From positions 1 to 64,000 of the forward strand of contig JAYNIR010000007.1 in NCBI GenBank assembly GCA_038109305.1: DNA of 64,000 bases, read 5' to 3'. This document shows positions 1 through 8,263 of this stretch, piece by piece. Origin of the DNA: UBA1479 sp038109305. GTDB lineage: Bacteria; Pseudomonadota; Alphaproteobacteria; Rhodospirillales; Casp-alpha2. Position 1 is the stretch's first letter. Each line of letters begins with the position of its first letter. The notes beneath the pieces were generated by a model that was given only the letters and a program-made list of their open reading frames with translations, ran no database searches and was not told the DNA's origin. The translations under genes were made by a program, and so were the position numbers.

Positions 1-664
1 CTTCGGCGATGGCGTGGCCCTGTTTGCCCGACGACCGGTTGGCGATGTAGCGGACGGGGTCGATGGCCTCACGCGTTGGGCCCGACGTCACCAGCGCGCG
101 TTTGTCTTTCAGCGTCTCGGCGCGGCCGAAAAATTTTTCCACTGCAGCGACGATCGCCAGCGGCTCCGACATGCGGCCCGGGCCGTATTCGCCGCAGGCC
201 ATGTCGCCGTCTTCTGGCCCGATGACCATGACGCCGCGCGAAACAAGCGTCTTTAAATTCGCCTGGGTCGCCGCGTGCTCCCACATGCGGACGTTCATGG
301 CGGGGGCGATCATCACGGGCTTGTCCGTCGCCATCAACACCGTCGACGCCAGATCGCCGGCGAGCCCCGCCGCCATTTTAGCCATGATGTCGGCGGTGGC
401 GGGTGCGACGACCAACAGGTCGGCGTCGCGGGACAGCTGGATATGCCCCATGTCGTGTTCATCCGTAAGGTCGAACAGGTCCTGATAGACCCGGTCGCCG
501 GTGACGGCGCCCAAGGCCAGCGGCGTCACGAACTGCGCACCCCCCTGGGTCAGCACGCAACGCACGGCGGCGCCGCGTTCCTTCAAACGACGAACCAGGT
601 CCGGCGTCTTATAGGCGGCGATGCCGCCCGCGACGATCAGCAATATGCGCTTGCCATCTAGCAT
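1..664 (-). CDS. coaBC: Phosphopantothenoylcysteine decarboxylase / phosphopantothenate-cysteine ligase (CoaBC), partial
   Basis: The bifunctional flavoprotein makes 4'-phosphopantetheine from phosphopantothenate and cysteine in CoA biosynthesis. The gene starts at 664 (ATG, reading MLDGKRILLIVAGGIAAYK) and runs off the left edge, so only about 221 N-terminal codons are visible. They cover the whole decarboxylase (CoaC) half and the beginning of the ligase (CoaB) half, where the motif LVTSGPTREAIDPVR is followed by NRSSGKQG, both diagnostic of CoaB. The 185-bp gap to ubiB contains an inverted repeat that may be its operator. Identification is firm; the C-terminus cannot be judged. Confidence 0.95.
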   Translation of the reverse strand, partial: MLDGKRILLIVAGGIAAYKTPDLVRRLKERGAAVRCVLTQGGAQFVTPLALGAVTGDRVYQDLFDLTDEHDMGHIQLSRDADLLVVAPATADIMAKMAAGLAGDLASTVLMATDKPVMIAPAMNVRMWEHAATQANLKTLVSRGVMVIGPEDGDMACGEYGPGRMSEPLAIVAAVEKFFGRAETLKDKRALVTSGPTREAIDPVRYIANRSSGKQGHAIAE

Positions 665-739
665 GGCGGGGGTCTTCTCCGTCGGCGCGGCCCGTGGCGC
701 GCGCGCAATCCCACGTTCCAGCCTTGTGTATAAGCCTAA

Positions 740-764
740 TAATTACGGGGAAAAGATGTAATTA
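740..764. promoter_or_regulatory. Inverted repeat upstream of coaBC
   Basis: TAATTAC (740-746) and GTAATTA (758-764) form a perfect 7-bp dyad with an 11-nt spacer, in an AT-rich stretch between ubiB and coaBC. It could be a repressor or activator site for leftward coaBC transcription, or a weak hairpin. Next to it, at 725-733, the minus strand reads TTATACACA, a match to the general DnaA-box consensus. Function is inferred from position only. Confidence 0.3.
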
Positions 765-849
765 GGGTAAATTTCACGGCCCTGGAAGGCAAGGGGAAAC
801 GAGCGGGCGGCGCCGGGTGACCGGGCCGGTGCGGCGTCCGCAGCCCCGC

Positions 850-2391
850 CTATCTCATCAGCGTGTAGATATAGATGATGACCAGCGCCGTGATGACGGC
901 CCAGAGGACCTTGGGCGTCCGCCGGGGTTCTTCCCCGTCGCGCAGCAATTTGACCGTCTGGGGGTCCAGCTGCACCCGCCCGTCGGCCAGACGCGCGGCC
1001 CCTTCCTCCAAATCCTCCAGCACCCGGGGCAGGCGCTCGGCGGCATGCAAAAGGCTCTGTACCGTGTCCATCACCTTGGCTTCGGGCCCAAGGTTTTCGA
1101 ACATCCACTTTTCGATCAGCGGCCGCGCCAGCACCCACATGTTGATGTCCGGGTAGAGTTTCCGGCTGACGCCCTCGGCGGTCAGCATGGTTTTCTGCAG
1201 CAACAGCAACTGCGGCTGGGTTTCCATGCGGAAGGTTTCGGTGACCTGAAACAACTGGCCTAAAAGCCGGCCGATGGAAATTTCGTGTTGAGGCTTATCT
1301 AATATCGGCTCCGCAATGGACCGGCACGCCTGGGTAAAGCTGTCGACGGATTTGTCGCGCGGGACCCACCCGGCTTCGAAATGGACTTCCGCCGCGCGGC
1401 GGTAATCGCGGGTCAAAAACGCCAAAAGCATTTCGCCCAAGGTCCGCCGGGTTTTCTTGTCGACCCGGCCCATGATGCCGAAGTCGACGATGCCGATGGC
1501 GCCGCCCGGCAGCACGAACAAATTCCCCGGGTGCAGATCGGCGTGAAAGAATCCGTCGCGGAACACTTGATTGAAAAACGCGCGTGCTGCGTTCTCGACC
1601 ACCTGTTTGGGGTCGATCCCTTGGGCGATGATCGCGTCCCGGTCGTTGATGGGGATGCCGTCGATGCGTTCGGTCGTCAGCACACGCGAGCCTGTGCGCG
1701 CCCAGTCGACGGCGGGAACGATGAAGCTGTCGTCGCCCAAGAAATTATCGGCGAGCTCCGCCGCCGCCGCCGCCTCGAACCGCAGATCCATTTCAAGCTC
1801 CACCGACTGCGCGATGGTCTCGACGATTTCGCGGGGCTTCAGGCGATGCAGGTCCGGTCGTGCGCGCTCGACCATGCGGGCGGTCCAGCGGAACAGGTCA
1901 AGATCGCGGCGAAACGCGCTTTCTATCCCGGGGCGCAGCACCTTGACGGCAACCCGCCTGCTCTCCGCCGTTTCGGCGAAATGCACCTGCGCGATGGAGG
2001 CCGCGGCCACGGGCTCGTCATCAAATCTCGTGAAGATGTCCTGCAGATGGATTTGCAGTTCCTGTTCCACCGCCTGCTTGGCCACGGCGCCCGGAAACGG
2101 CGGCAGATCGTCCTGCAATTGCGCCAGGTCGTTGCAGATGTCCTCGCCCAACAGGTCCGGCCGGGTGGACAGCGCCTGGCCCAGTTTGATGAAGCTCGGC
2201 CCCACTTCGTTCAGGGCACGGGCAAGGCGTTCGCCCGGGCGGCCCGGTGCAGAGCGCCGGGAGACCAGCCGCGCCACCTTGGCGACGCCCGGCGCCACGC
2301 CGAGCATTTCCAGCGGGAACAGCGCATCGTGACGGGCCAGGATGTGTGCGACGGCGAACAGCCGACACAGATTATTCAATCCGGATGCCAC
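850..2391 (-). CDS. ubiB: UbiB, ABC1-family atypical kinase/ATPase of ubiquinone biosynthesis
   Basis: 513 residues, a normal length for UbiB. The protein supports aerobic ubiquinone biosynthesis at the inner membrane and is thought to use ATPase activity to handle lipid intermediates. Family signatures are visible: the KxGQ motif (SFIKLGQALSTRPDLL, about residues 66-81), VAVKVLRPGIE with the ATP-site lysine, the catalytic-loop-like ADLHPGNLF and the metal site IVDFGIMGR. A hydrophobic C-terminal segment (WAVITALVIIYIYTL) should anchor it in the membrane. It lies 9 bp downstream of ubiE on the same strand, so the two are probably co-transcribed. Confidence 0.95.
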   Translation of the reverse strand: MASGLNNLCRLFAVAHILARHDALFPLEMLGVAPGVAKVARLVSRRSAPGRPGERLARALNEVGPSFIKLGQALSTRPDLLGEDICNDLAQLQDDLPPFPGAVAKQAVEQELQIHLQDIFTRFDDEPVAAASIAQVHFAETAESRRVAVKVLRPGIESAFRRDLDLFRWTARMVERARPDLHRLKPREIVETIAQSVELEMDLRFEAAAAAELADNFLGDDSFIVPAVDWARTGSRVLTTERIDGIPINDRDAIIAQGIDPKQVVENAARAFFNQVFRDGFFHADLHPGNLFVLPGGAIGIVDFGIMGRVDKKTRRTLGEMLLAFLTRDYRRAAEVHFEAGWVPRDKSVDSFTQACRSIAEPILDKPQHEISIGRLLGQLFQVTETFRMETQPQLLLLQKTMLTAEGVSRKLYPDINMWVLARPLIEKWMFENLGPEAKVMDTVQSLLHAAERLPRVLEDLEEGAARLADGRVQLDPQTVKLLRDGEEPRRTPKVLWAVITALVIIYIYTLMR

Positions 2392-2400
2392 GGCCGGGCC

Positions 2401-3195
2401 TCAGGTTCGCCAGGCGGAATGCATGGCCGCGATCCCCCCCGAGAGATTGCGGTATTCGACCCGGGCCAGCCCGGCGGCGCAGATCATCCTCGCGAAGTCG
2501 TCCTGCGCCGGGAATTTGCGGATGCTTTCGGAAAGATACTGATAAGACGCGCGGTCGCCCGCCACTCGTTCGCCCAGTGCGGGCAAAACCTCGAACGAAT
2601 ATTGATCATACAACTCGTCCAGCATGGGCACGACGACGCGAGAAAATTCCAGGCACAAAAACCGCCCGCCGGGCCTGAGCACGCGACGCGCCTCTTTCAA
2701 CGCGTTTTCTGGGCGGGTCACGTTGCGGATGCAGAAGGCGATGGTATAGGCGTCGAATGAATTGTCGGGGAACGGCAGCGCCTCGGCATCACCGGTCACC
2801 CACTCGACGGCGGCGCCCGGCGCGTCTGGCAGCATCCCCCGGTCGAGCGCCCGGTCGCGGCCGACCGCCATCATGTCTTCGTTGATGTCGCAGACGGTGA
2901 CGGTTCCGACGCCGCGTTCCAAAAACCGGAAGGCAATGTCGCCGGTGCCGCCGCCCACGTCCAGCAGTTTCATGCCCGCGCGCGGGCGCAGCCAGTCGAG
3001 CATCGCCGCCTTCCACAACCGGTGGACTCCCAGCGACATAAGATCATTCATCAGATCGTACTTGTCCGCGACCGATGAAAACACGTCCTTCACCAGGCCC
3101 GCCTTATCGGCCTCGGGCACGTCGCGGTATCCGAAATGCGTCGTCCCGGCGGCGGATCCGTCATTTGTTGTGTTGGCTGAATTGTTTTTTTTCAT
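2401..3195 (-). CDS. ubiE: Demethylmenaquinone / 2-methoxy-6-polyprenyl-benzoquinol methyltransferase UbiE
   Basis: 264-residue class I SAM-dependent C-methyltransferase acting in ubiquinone (and menaquinone, if present) synthesis. The UbiE signatures are YDLMNDLMSLGVHRLWK near residues 47-63 and the SAM-binding loop DVGGGTGDIAFRFL, followed by acidic loop CDINEDM and the later motif FCIRNV. It is the first gene of a leftward ubiE-ubiB pair and is divergent from mutM, whose start is 98 bp away. The shared gap must hold both promoters. Confidence 0.96.
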   Translation of the reverse strand: MKKNNSANTTNDGSAAGTTHFGYRDVPEADKAGLVKDVFSSVADKYDLMNDLMSLGVHRLWKAAMLDWLRPRAGMKLLDVGGGTGDIAFRFLERGVGTVTVCDINEDMMAVGRDRALDRGMLPDAPGAAVEWVTGDAEALPFPDNSFDAYTIAFCIRNVTRPENALKEARRVLRPGGRFLCLEFSRVVVPMLDELYDQYSFEVLPALGERVAGDRASYQYLSESIRKFPAQDDFARMICAAGLARVEYRNLSGGIAAMHSAWRT

Positions 3196-3293
3196 GGCGA
3201 TGGAACATAGCGGAATAGGGGTGAACAGGCTACGCTGCAGAACCTTCCAAACCTTTAATCCCGAACTGCCCCAATCCGGCGCCCCATACCGAT

Positions 3294-4118
3294 ATGCCCG
3301 AACTGCCCGAGGTCGAAACCGTCCGCCGGGGCCTTCTACCCAAAATGCAGGGCCGCCGGCTCGCCCGCGTCGTCGCCCGCCGGCCGGACCTGCGCTTTCC
3401 CCTGCCCTACGACTTCGGGCAGAGGCTGACCGGCGCTTCCGTTAAGGACATCCGCCGCCGCGCCAAATACCTGCTGTTCGATCTGGATACGGGCGAAACG
3501 CTGATGGCGCACCTGGGCATGTCCGGCAGTTTCCGGATGGCCGATGCGCCGTTCCCGCCGGAAAAGCACGATCACGTTATTTTCACGCTCGACGACGGCG
3601 CAGAGGTCCATTTCAACGACCCCAGGCGTTTCGGCTTTATGGATTTGTTCTCCGGCGACGACGGCGCACATGCCGTGCTCAAAGACCTCGGGCCCGAGCC
3701 GTTGGGCGGCGATTTCGACGGGCCGACGCTAGCCATGGCGTTAAAGGGCCGGAAGACGCCGATCAAGGCGGCGCTGCTGGATCAGCGCGTGGTCGCCGGG
3801 CTCGGCAATATATATGTCTCGGAATCGCTTTTCCGGGCCGGCATATCGCCCCGCCGGGGAGCCCATACGGTCCAGGGCGGCCGCGCCGAAAAATTGGCGG
3901 CGGCGGTGAAGGACGTTCTCAGGGCCGCGATCAAATCCGGCGGCTCGTCGTTACGCGACCATATTCGGCCCGATGGCGAGCTCGGGTATTTTCAGCATTC
4001 CTTCGACGTTTACGGCCGGGCCGGGGAGAAATGCCGCGATTGCGACTGCGGCGGGGCGATCCAGCAGATAGTGCAGGCCGGCCGCTCGACTTTCTTCTGT
4101 CCCCACCGTCAGCGATGA
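3294..4118 (+). CDS. mutM: Formamidopyrimidine-DNA glycosylase (Fpg/MutM) with an altered zinc finger
   Basis: 274-residue base-excision repair enzyme that removes 8-oxoguanine and formamidopyrimidines and nicks the abasic site. The N-terminus is the catalytic MPELPEVETVRRGL (Pro2 nucleophile, Glu3), and the H2TH region reads LDQRVVAGLGNIY. The C-terminal zinc finger has Cys247, Cys252 (C-x4-C) and Cys269. The expected fourth ligand in CPxCQ is Arg272 (CPHRQR), one C-to-T change away from Cys (CGT at 4107-4109). Zinc binding and hence DNA binding may be weakened. The next gene overlaps the stop codon. Confidence 0.95.
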   Translation: MPELPEVETVRRGLLPKMQGRRLARVVARRPDLRFPLPYDFGQRLTGASVKDIRRRAKYLLFDLDTGETLMAHLGMSGSFRMADAPFPPEKHDHVIFTLDDGAEVHFNDPRRFGFMDLFSGDDGAHAVLKDLGPEPLGGDFDGPTLAMALKGRKTPIKAALLDQRVVAGLGNIYVSESLFRAGISPRRGAHTVQGGRAEKLAAAVKDVLRAAIKSGGSSLRDHIRPDGELGYFQHSFDVYGRAGEKCRDCDCGGAIQQIVQAGRSTFFCPHRQR

Positions 4119-4498
4119 TGTATTACCCGGCGATGACGTACCCTACCCGGACACTCATATGTGTGCTGACCGCCTGCTCCATTATCTGGGCGGCGGGGAC
4201 GACCCGGGCCCAATTCGTCGGCGGCATCGAAGACCTGCCGCTGATGCCGGGCCTGACCGAGGACGCGGGCGCCGGCGTGGTGTTTGAAACCACGTCGGGC
4301 CGGATTGTCGAGGCCGTCGCCGCCGGACCGGCCACCCGGGCACAGGTGCTCGAATTCTATGATGCCACCCTGCCACAATTGGGCTGGCAGCGGATCAAGA
4401 GCGGGCAATACCGCCGGGAAGGTGAAACATTGATCCTGGAGTTTCCGGGGGCCGGCGCGGGCACTGCCGTCCGATTCCGCCTGACGCCGCAAGGCTGA
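4115..4498 (+). CDS. Small exported protein of unknown function
   Basis: The ATG at 4115 overlaps the mutM stop (ATGA), implying translational coupling. ATG at 4133 is an alternative that gives a cleaner signal peptide: short basic n-region MTYPTR, hydrophobic core TLICVLTACSIIWAAG, cleavage near TRAQF. The mature part of about 95 residues has an alternating pattern around GRIVEAVAAG, an amphipathic helix (RAQVLEFYDATLPQLGW) and a final strand-rich stretch ending RFRLTPQG. It resembles small periplasmic proteins found beside mutM/echA in related alphaproteobacteria, but no function is assigned. It has a single cysteine, inside the signal peptide, and no lipobox. Confidence 0.75.
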   Translation: MMYYPAMTYPTRTLICVLTACSIIWAAGTTRAQFVGGIEDLPLMPGLTEDAGAGVVFETTSGRIVEAVAAGPATRAQVLEFYDATLPQLGWQRIKSGQYRREGETLILEFPGAGAGTAVRFRLTPQG

Positions 4499-4545
4499 CC
4501 CGGAACCTTCCGTCAATTCAACACCCAACCAGGAACCACATCACC

Positions 4546-5322
4546 ATGAGCTACGAAAACATCATCGTCGAAACCCGCGGACCCGTCGGCTTGATCACGC
4601 TCAACCGGCCGAAGGCATTGAACGCGCTGAACAAAGCGCTGGTCGCCGAAATGCGCCAGGCGCTCGACGCCTTCGAAGCCGACGGCGCGATCGGCGCCAT
4701 CGTCGTCACCGGGTCGGAAAAGGCCTTCGCCGCGGGCGCCGACATCAAGGAAATGCAGTCGCAAAGCTGGATGGACGCCTACACCACCGATTTCATCACC
4801 GTCGATTGGGAACGCATCGCGTCCTGCCGAAAACCGGTGATTGCCGCCGTCGCCGGATACGCGCTGGGCGGCGGGTGCGAAGTTGCCATGATGTGCGATT
4901 TCATCATCGCCGCCGACACCGCCAAGTTCGGGCAGCCGGAAATCACCATCGGCACCATCCCCGGCGCCGGCGGCACGCAGCGGCTGACTCACGCCGTCGG
5001 CAAGGCCAAGGCCATGGAAATGTGCCTAACCGGCCGCATGATGGATGCCGAAGAAGCCGAACGCGCGGGCCTCGTCGCCCGGGTCGTGCCGGCGGCGGAT
5101 CTGCTGGACGATGCGATCAAGACGGCGACGATCATCGCCGGCATGTCCCGGCCCATCACCCTGCTGGCGAAAGAGGGGGTCAACCGGGCCTTCGAAACGA
5201 CGCTCGCCGAAGGCATCCGGTTCGAACGCCGCATGTTCCAGGCGACTTTCGGCACCGAAGACCAGAAGGAAGGCATGGCCGCCTTCACCGAAAAGCGGAA
5301 GCCCGAATTCAAGGGCCGTTAG
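4546..5322 (+). CDS. Enoyl-CoA hydratase (crotonase family)
   Basis: 258 residues, typical for short-chain enoyl-CoA hydratase, which hydrates trans-2-enoyl-CoA in beta-oxidation or amino-acid breakdown. Visible motifs are the oxyanion-hole region AFAAGADIKEM (about residues 63-73), GGGCEVAMMCD with the first catalytic Glu, and FGQPEITIGTIPGAGGTQ with the second. Both catalytic glutamates are present, so a true hydratase is likely. It stands alone between the mutM pair and rpsT. The exact acyl-CoA substrate cannot be inferred. Confidence 0.92.
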   Translation: MSYENIIVETRGPVGLITLNRPKALNALNKALVAEMRQALDAFEADGAIGAIVVTGSEKAFAAGADIKEMQSQSWMDAYTTDFITVDWERIASCRKPVIAAVAGYALGGGCEVAMMCDFIIAADTAKFGQPEITIGTIPGAGGTQRLTHAVGKAKAMEMCLTGRMMDAEEAERAGLVARVVPAADLLDDAIKTATIIAGMSRPITLLAKEGVNRAFETTLAEGIRFERRMFQATFGTEDQKEGMAAFTEKRKPEFKGR

Positions 5323-5444
5323 GCCCCGCCGGGCAGGTAAGGACGGGCTAAAAAGCCTGAGAATCTCGAGGCTTGACGCCCGCCCGGACCGCCTCTATAA
5401 ACCGGCCTTCCGAATTCCTTTGGCATTAAGATACAGGTGACCCA

Positions 5445-5711
5445 ATGGCCCATCATGCTTCGGCCAAAAAACGTATTCGTCAGACCGCGCGACGCACGGA
5501 CGTGAACCGCACGCGGCTCAGCGCCGTCCGCACGTCCATCCGCAAGGTTGAAGAAGCGATCGCCGGCGGCGATCAGAAAGCGGCGCAGGACGCGCTGAAG
5601 AGAGCTCAGCCGCTCGTGCAGCGCGGCGCGCAAAACGGCGTCCTGCACAAAAGCATGGCAGCGCGCAAACTGTCGCGCCTCGCGAGACGCATCAAGGCGA
5701 TGGCCGCCTAA
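5445..5711 (+). CDS. rpsT: 30S ribosomal protein S20
   Basis: 88 residues, very basic, starting MAHHASAKKRIRQTARR, the S20 N-terminal signature. S20 binds 16S rRNA early in small-subunit assembly. The gene is monocistronic: it has its own 122-bp upstream gap and an intrinsic terminator 30 bp after its stop. It is the last gene before dnaA, a neighbourhood seen in many alphaproteobacteria. Confidence 0.98.
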   Translation: MAHHASAKKRIRQTARRTDVNRTRLSAVRTSIRKVEEAIAGGDQKAAQDALKRAQPLVQRGAQNGVLHKSMAARKLSRLARRIKAMAA

Positions 5712-5740
5712 AGTGTCTTTTCTTCGCATTCCAATAAGAT

Positions 5741-5770
5741 AGACCGCGGTGATCGCCGCGGTCTTTTTTT
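5741..5770 (+). terminator. Rho-independent terminator of rpsT
   Basis: A perfect 9-bp stem, AGACCGCGG (5741-5749) and CCGCGGTCT (5756-5764), encloses a 6-nt loop and is followed directly by a run of T (5765-5770). It sits 30 bp after the rpsT stop codon. Confidence 0.9.
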
Positions 5771-6536
5771 GCCCGCGAAAAAAGCGCGCCCGAACGTTGC
5801 AAAATATGCCTTCGGGCGGACTCGCAGGGCATTTTTTGTCAAGGGTGTTTTTTTGAAGAATCCGCCCCAATGAGCGATTCGTTTTATTGCCAAGGCGACA
5901 TCGCCTCCTTAATATCCGAACATCAACGTTCGGTGCGCGCAGCCGCCCACCCGCCCGTCGCGGTGTATCGGTGAGTGATGCAGACCCGCTTCGGTGATAC
6001 GATCTTTTCGCATAGCATGCGTCCGGTGTTCAGTTAGAAGCCATCGTTCGTCACTCGATCAAAGCCAACATTGGAGGTCCACCACCCGTCGGCATGAATT
6101 TCTTCAAGTTGCCGGCAAGACGAAATTTGCTTTGCACCAATTAACGTCCCGCCGACCAAAAAAATTTTTGGCTTATCGAATTTAAGAATTGCCTCATACG
6201 TAAAAGTTCTCATCCATGACCATTCGTTTAACAAAAATTGAAAGACCGAATAACAAAAAAAGGGGGGGGGTCTGAGCCTGGATGTGACATCCGCTTATCC
6301 CAACCACGTTCGTTTGCGGCTCTGAACGATCGGTGGTGGAAGGCCGAAAATCGGCTACCGGGGAACAAGCGTCTGTCCTCTTTCGTCCAGCGTAAGGCCG
6401 GCCGGCGGCTCCCAGTGCCGGCGACCGCAACCTCCCAAGTTCCAGGGTGGAGGCCGAGGCGAATTGCCTCTGTTCTCCTCATAACGGCGGAAACGGCAAA
6501 CTGTCCTTCGGGGCGGTAATGGAGTTTGGTGGCAGA
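5771..6536. other. Gene-poor interval between rpsT terminator and dnaA
   Basis: About 766 bp with no convincing gene. The part from about 5990 to 6260 is clearly richer in A and T than its neighbours and contains several short palindromes: GGCGACATCGCC at 5895-5906 and CCGAAC...GTTCGG at 5916-5933. An A7G9 homopolymer junction lies at 6255-6270. A 66-codon leftward frame (6034-6234) has no start signal or recognisable motif and may be a gene remnant. A GAGGC...GCCTC hairpin (6456-6470) lies in the dnaA leader. I saw no cluster of DnaA boxes, so I do not call this oriC. It presumably holds the dnaA promoter. Confidence 0.5.
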
Positions 6537-7949
6537 ATGAACGACATTGCGAAGTCAAAAAAAGAGCCGGGGCAGGAACAAGAAACTACATTGAAGGACG
6601 CGTGGACCACGCTGTGCGAGCAGCTGCGTGGCGAAATTGGGGAAGCCTCTTATCAAAGCTGGATTAAACCGATGCGTCTTTTGGGTCTGGACGGCGCCGT
6701 GCTGCGCGCGGGCGTGCCGACCCGGTTTATGCGTGAATGGATTCAGGCGCATTACGTGGACCGCATTTCCGAACTTCTGGCCGAAGCCAAAGTGGCGGAC
6801 GAACTTGACGTCGTGATCCATCAGGAACACGGCGCAGCCGTCCGCGCTCAGCCGAAACAGGCCGAGGCCGTTGCCGAAGGCGTCGCCCAACCGGCGGTGC
6901 TTACGCCGGGCGGCGGGCGCGAAGACATCGGCGCACCTTTGGACGGCCGTTTTACCTTCGACAGCTTTGTCGTCGGCAAGCCGAACGAATTCGCCTACGC
7001 CGCCGCGCGGCGTGTGGCCGAGGCGCAGACCGTTCCCTTCAACCCGCTGTTTCTTTACGGCGGCGTCGGGCTCGGCAAGACGCACCTGATGCACGCCATC
7101 GCCTGGCACATCCGCCGGTCGACGCCGAAACGCAGCGTCATTTATCTGTCCGCGGAAAAATTCATGTACCGGTTTGTCCGCGCGCTTCGCGAACACAACA
7201 CCGTCGACTTCAAGGAACAGTTCCGGTCCGTCGACGTGCTGATGGTTGACGACGTGCAGTTCATTTCCGGCAAGGACTCCACTCAGGAAGAATTCTTCCA
7301 TACTTTCAATTCGTTAGTCGACCAGGGCCGGCAGATCGTGATTTCCGCCGACAAGTCGCCCTCGGACCTGGAAGGGATGGAAGAACGCCTGATCTCCCGC
7401 CTCAACTGCGGGCTGGTCGCCGATATTCACGCCACGACCTACGAACTTCGCCTCGGCATCCTTCAGGCCAAGGCCGAACAGATCAAGGTCGACGTGCCGT
7501 CCAAGGTGGTGGAATTCCTTGCTCACAAAATCACGTCTAACGTGCGTGAACTCGAAGGCGCCTTGAACCGCGTCGTCGCCCACCACCAACTGGTCGGCCG
7601 CGACATCACGCTGGAAACCAGCCAGGACGTGCTGCACGACCTGTTGAAGGCGTCCGAACGGCGGGTCACCATCGAAGAAATCCAGAAAAGTGTGGCTACC
7701 CACTTCAACATCCGGGTGTCCGACATGCATTCGGCCCGCCGCGCGCGCTCCGTCGCCCGGCCCCGGCAGGTCGCCATGTACCTGTCGAAGCAGCTGACGT
7801 CGCGGTCACTCCCCGAAATCGGCCGTAAATTCGGCGGCCGCGACCACACGACTGTCATGCACGCGGTCAAAAAGGTCGAAGAACTGCGCGAACAGGATTC
7901 CAGCTTCAACGAGGATGTGGAACTCCTGCGCCGGATGCTCGAGGGCTGA
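6537..7949 (+). CDS. dnaA: Chromosomal replication initiator protein DnaA
   Basis: 470 residues from the ATG at 6537 (MNDIAK). In-frame starts at 6519 and 6447 exist, but 6537 best matches the family length and has a GGAG about 12 nt upstream. Domain I (about residues 20-85), a variable linker, the AAA+ core with Walker A GGVGLGKT (about 175-182) and Walker B VLMVDD (about 234), and domain IV with the DNA-binding signature FGGRDHTTVMHAVKK are all present. It is followed by dnaN 314 bp later. DnaA opens oriC and also acts as a transcription factor. Confidence 0.98.
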   Translation: MNDIAKSKKEPGQEQETTLKDAWTTLCEQLRGEIGEASYQSWIKPMRLLGLDGAVLRAGVPTRFMREWIQAHYVDRISELLAEAKVADELDVVIHQEHGAAVRAQPKQAEAVAEGVAQPAVLTPGGGREDIGAPLDGRFTFDSFVVGKPNEFAYAAARRVAEAQTVPFNPLFLYGGVGLGKTHLMHAIAWHIRRSTPKRSVIYLSAEKFMYRFVRALREHNTVDFKEQFRSVDVLMVDDVQFISGKDSTQEEFFHTFNSLVDQGRQIVISADKSPSDLEGMEERLISRLNCGLVADIHATTYELRLGILQAKAEQIKVDVPSKVVEFLAHKITSNVRELEGALNRVVAHHQLVGRDITLETSQDVLHDLLKASERRVTIEEIQKSVATHFNIRVSDMHSARRARSVARPRQVAMYLSKQLTSRSLPEIGRKFGGRDHTTVMHAVKKVEELREQDSSFNEDVELLRRMLEG

Positions 7950-8263
7950 TCCCGGGCGGTCCTCCGGGGCCCGGTTCAGGGCCCCGGAAAGCCCCCTGAA
8001 ATCCCGGGAAAAGGCTGCGGAATCCATGGCCTTCTGCTATAATATGAGCCCCTTGCGAGGGCACCCTTCCGGGCGCCTTCAAATGTCTCTGAAAGGGGCG
8101 TTTTACGAGGGTTTCAGGGGCCTGGCCGCGGTAGCCGGGCGCCCGGCCGGCGGGGCGATTCGGCGGGATCGCCAAGGCCGGCGGACCTTCGGTTGCGTTT
8201 CCTGGAACGCAGCCAAGAAACGTTCGATCAACGATCTATTATTAACGGCGATAGACAGCACAT
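7950..8263. other. dnaA-dnaN intergenic region with hairpin and possible promoter
   Basis: A 9-bp stem TCCGGGGCC (7964-7972) / GGCCCCGGA (7980-7988) with a 7-nt loop follows the dnaA stop by 14 bp. It lacks a T-run, so it is a poor intrinsic terminator. TATAAT at 8038-8043 is an exact -10 hexamer that could drive dnaN, but the position 17 bp upstream (CTGCGG) is a weak -35. No DnaA-box cluster and no gene were seen. Confidence 0.4.

Noticed and set aside
5712..6536. Chromosomal origin (oriC) next to dnaA
   Set aside because: No cluster of DnaA boxes was found; the closest match (TTATCCCAA at about 6294) has two or more mismatches, and many alphaproteobacteria have oriC elsewhere.
7964..7988. 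Intrinsic terminator of dnaA
   Set aside because: Good GC stem but no T-run follows; kept only as a hairpin.
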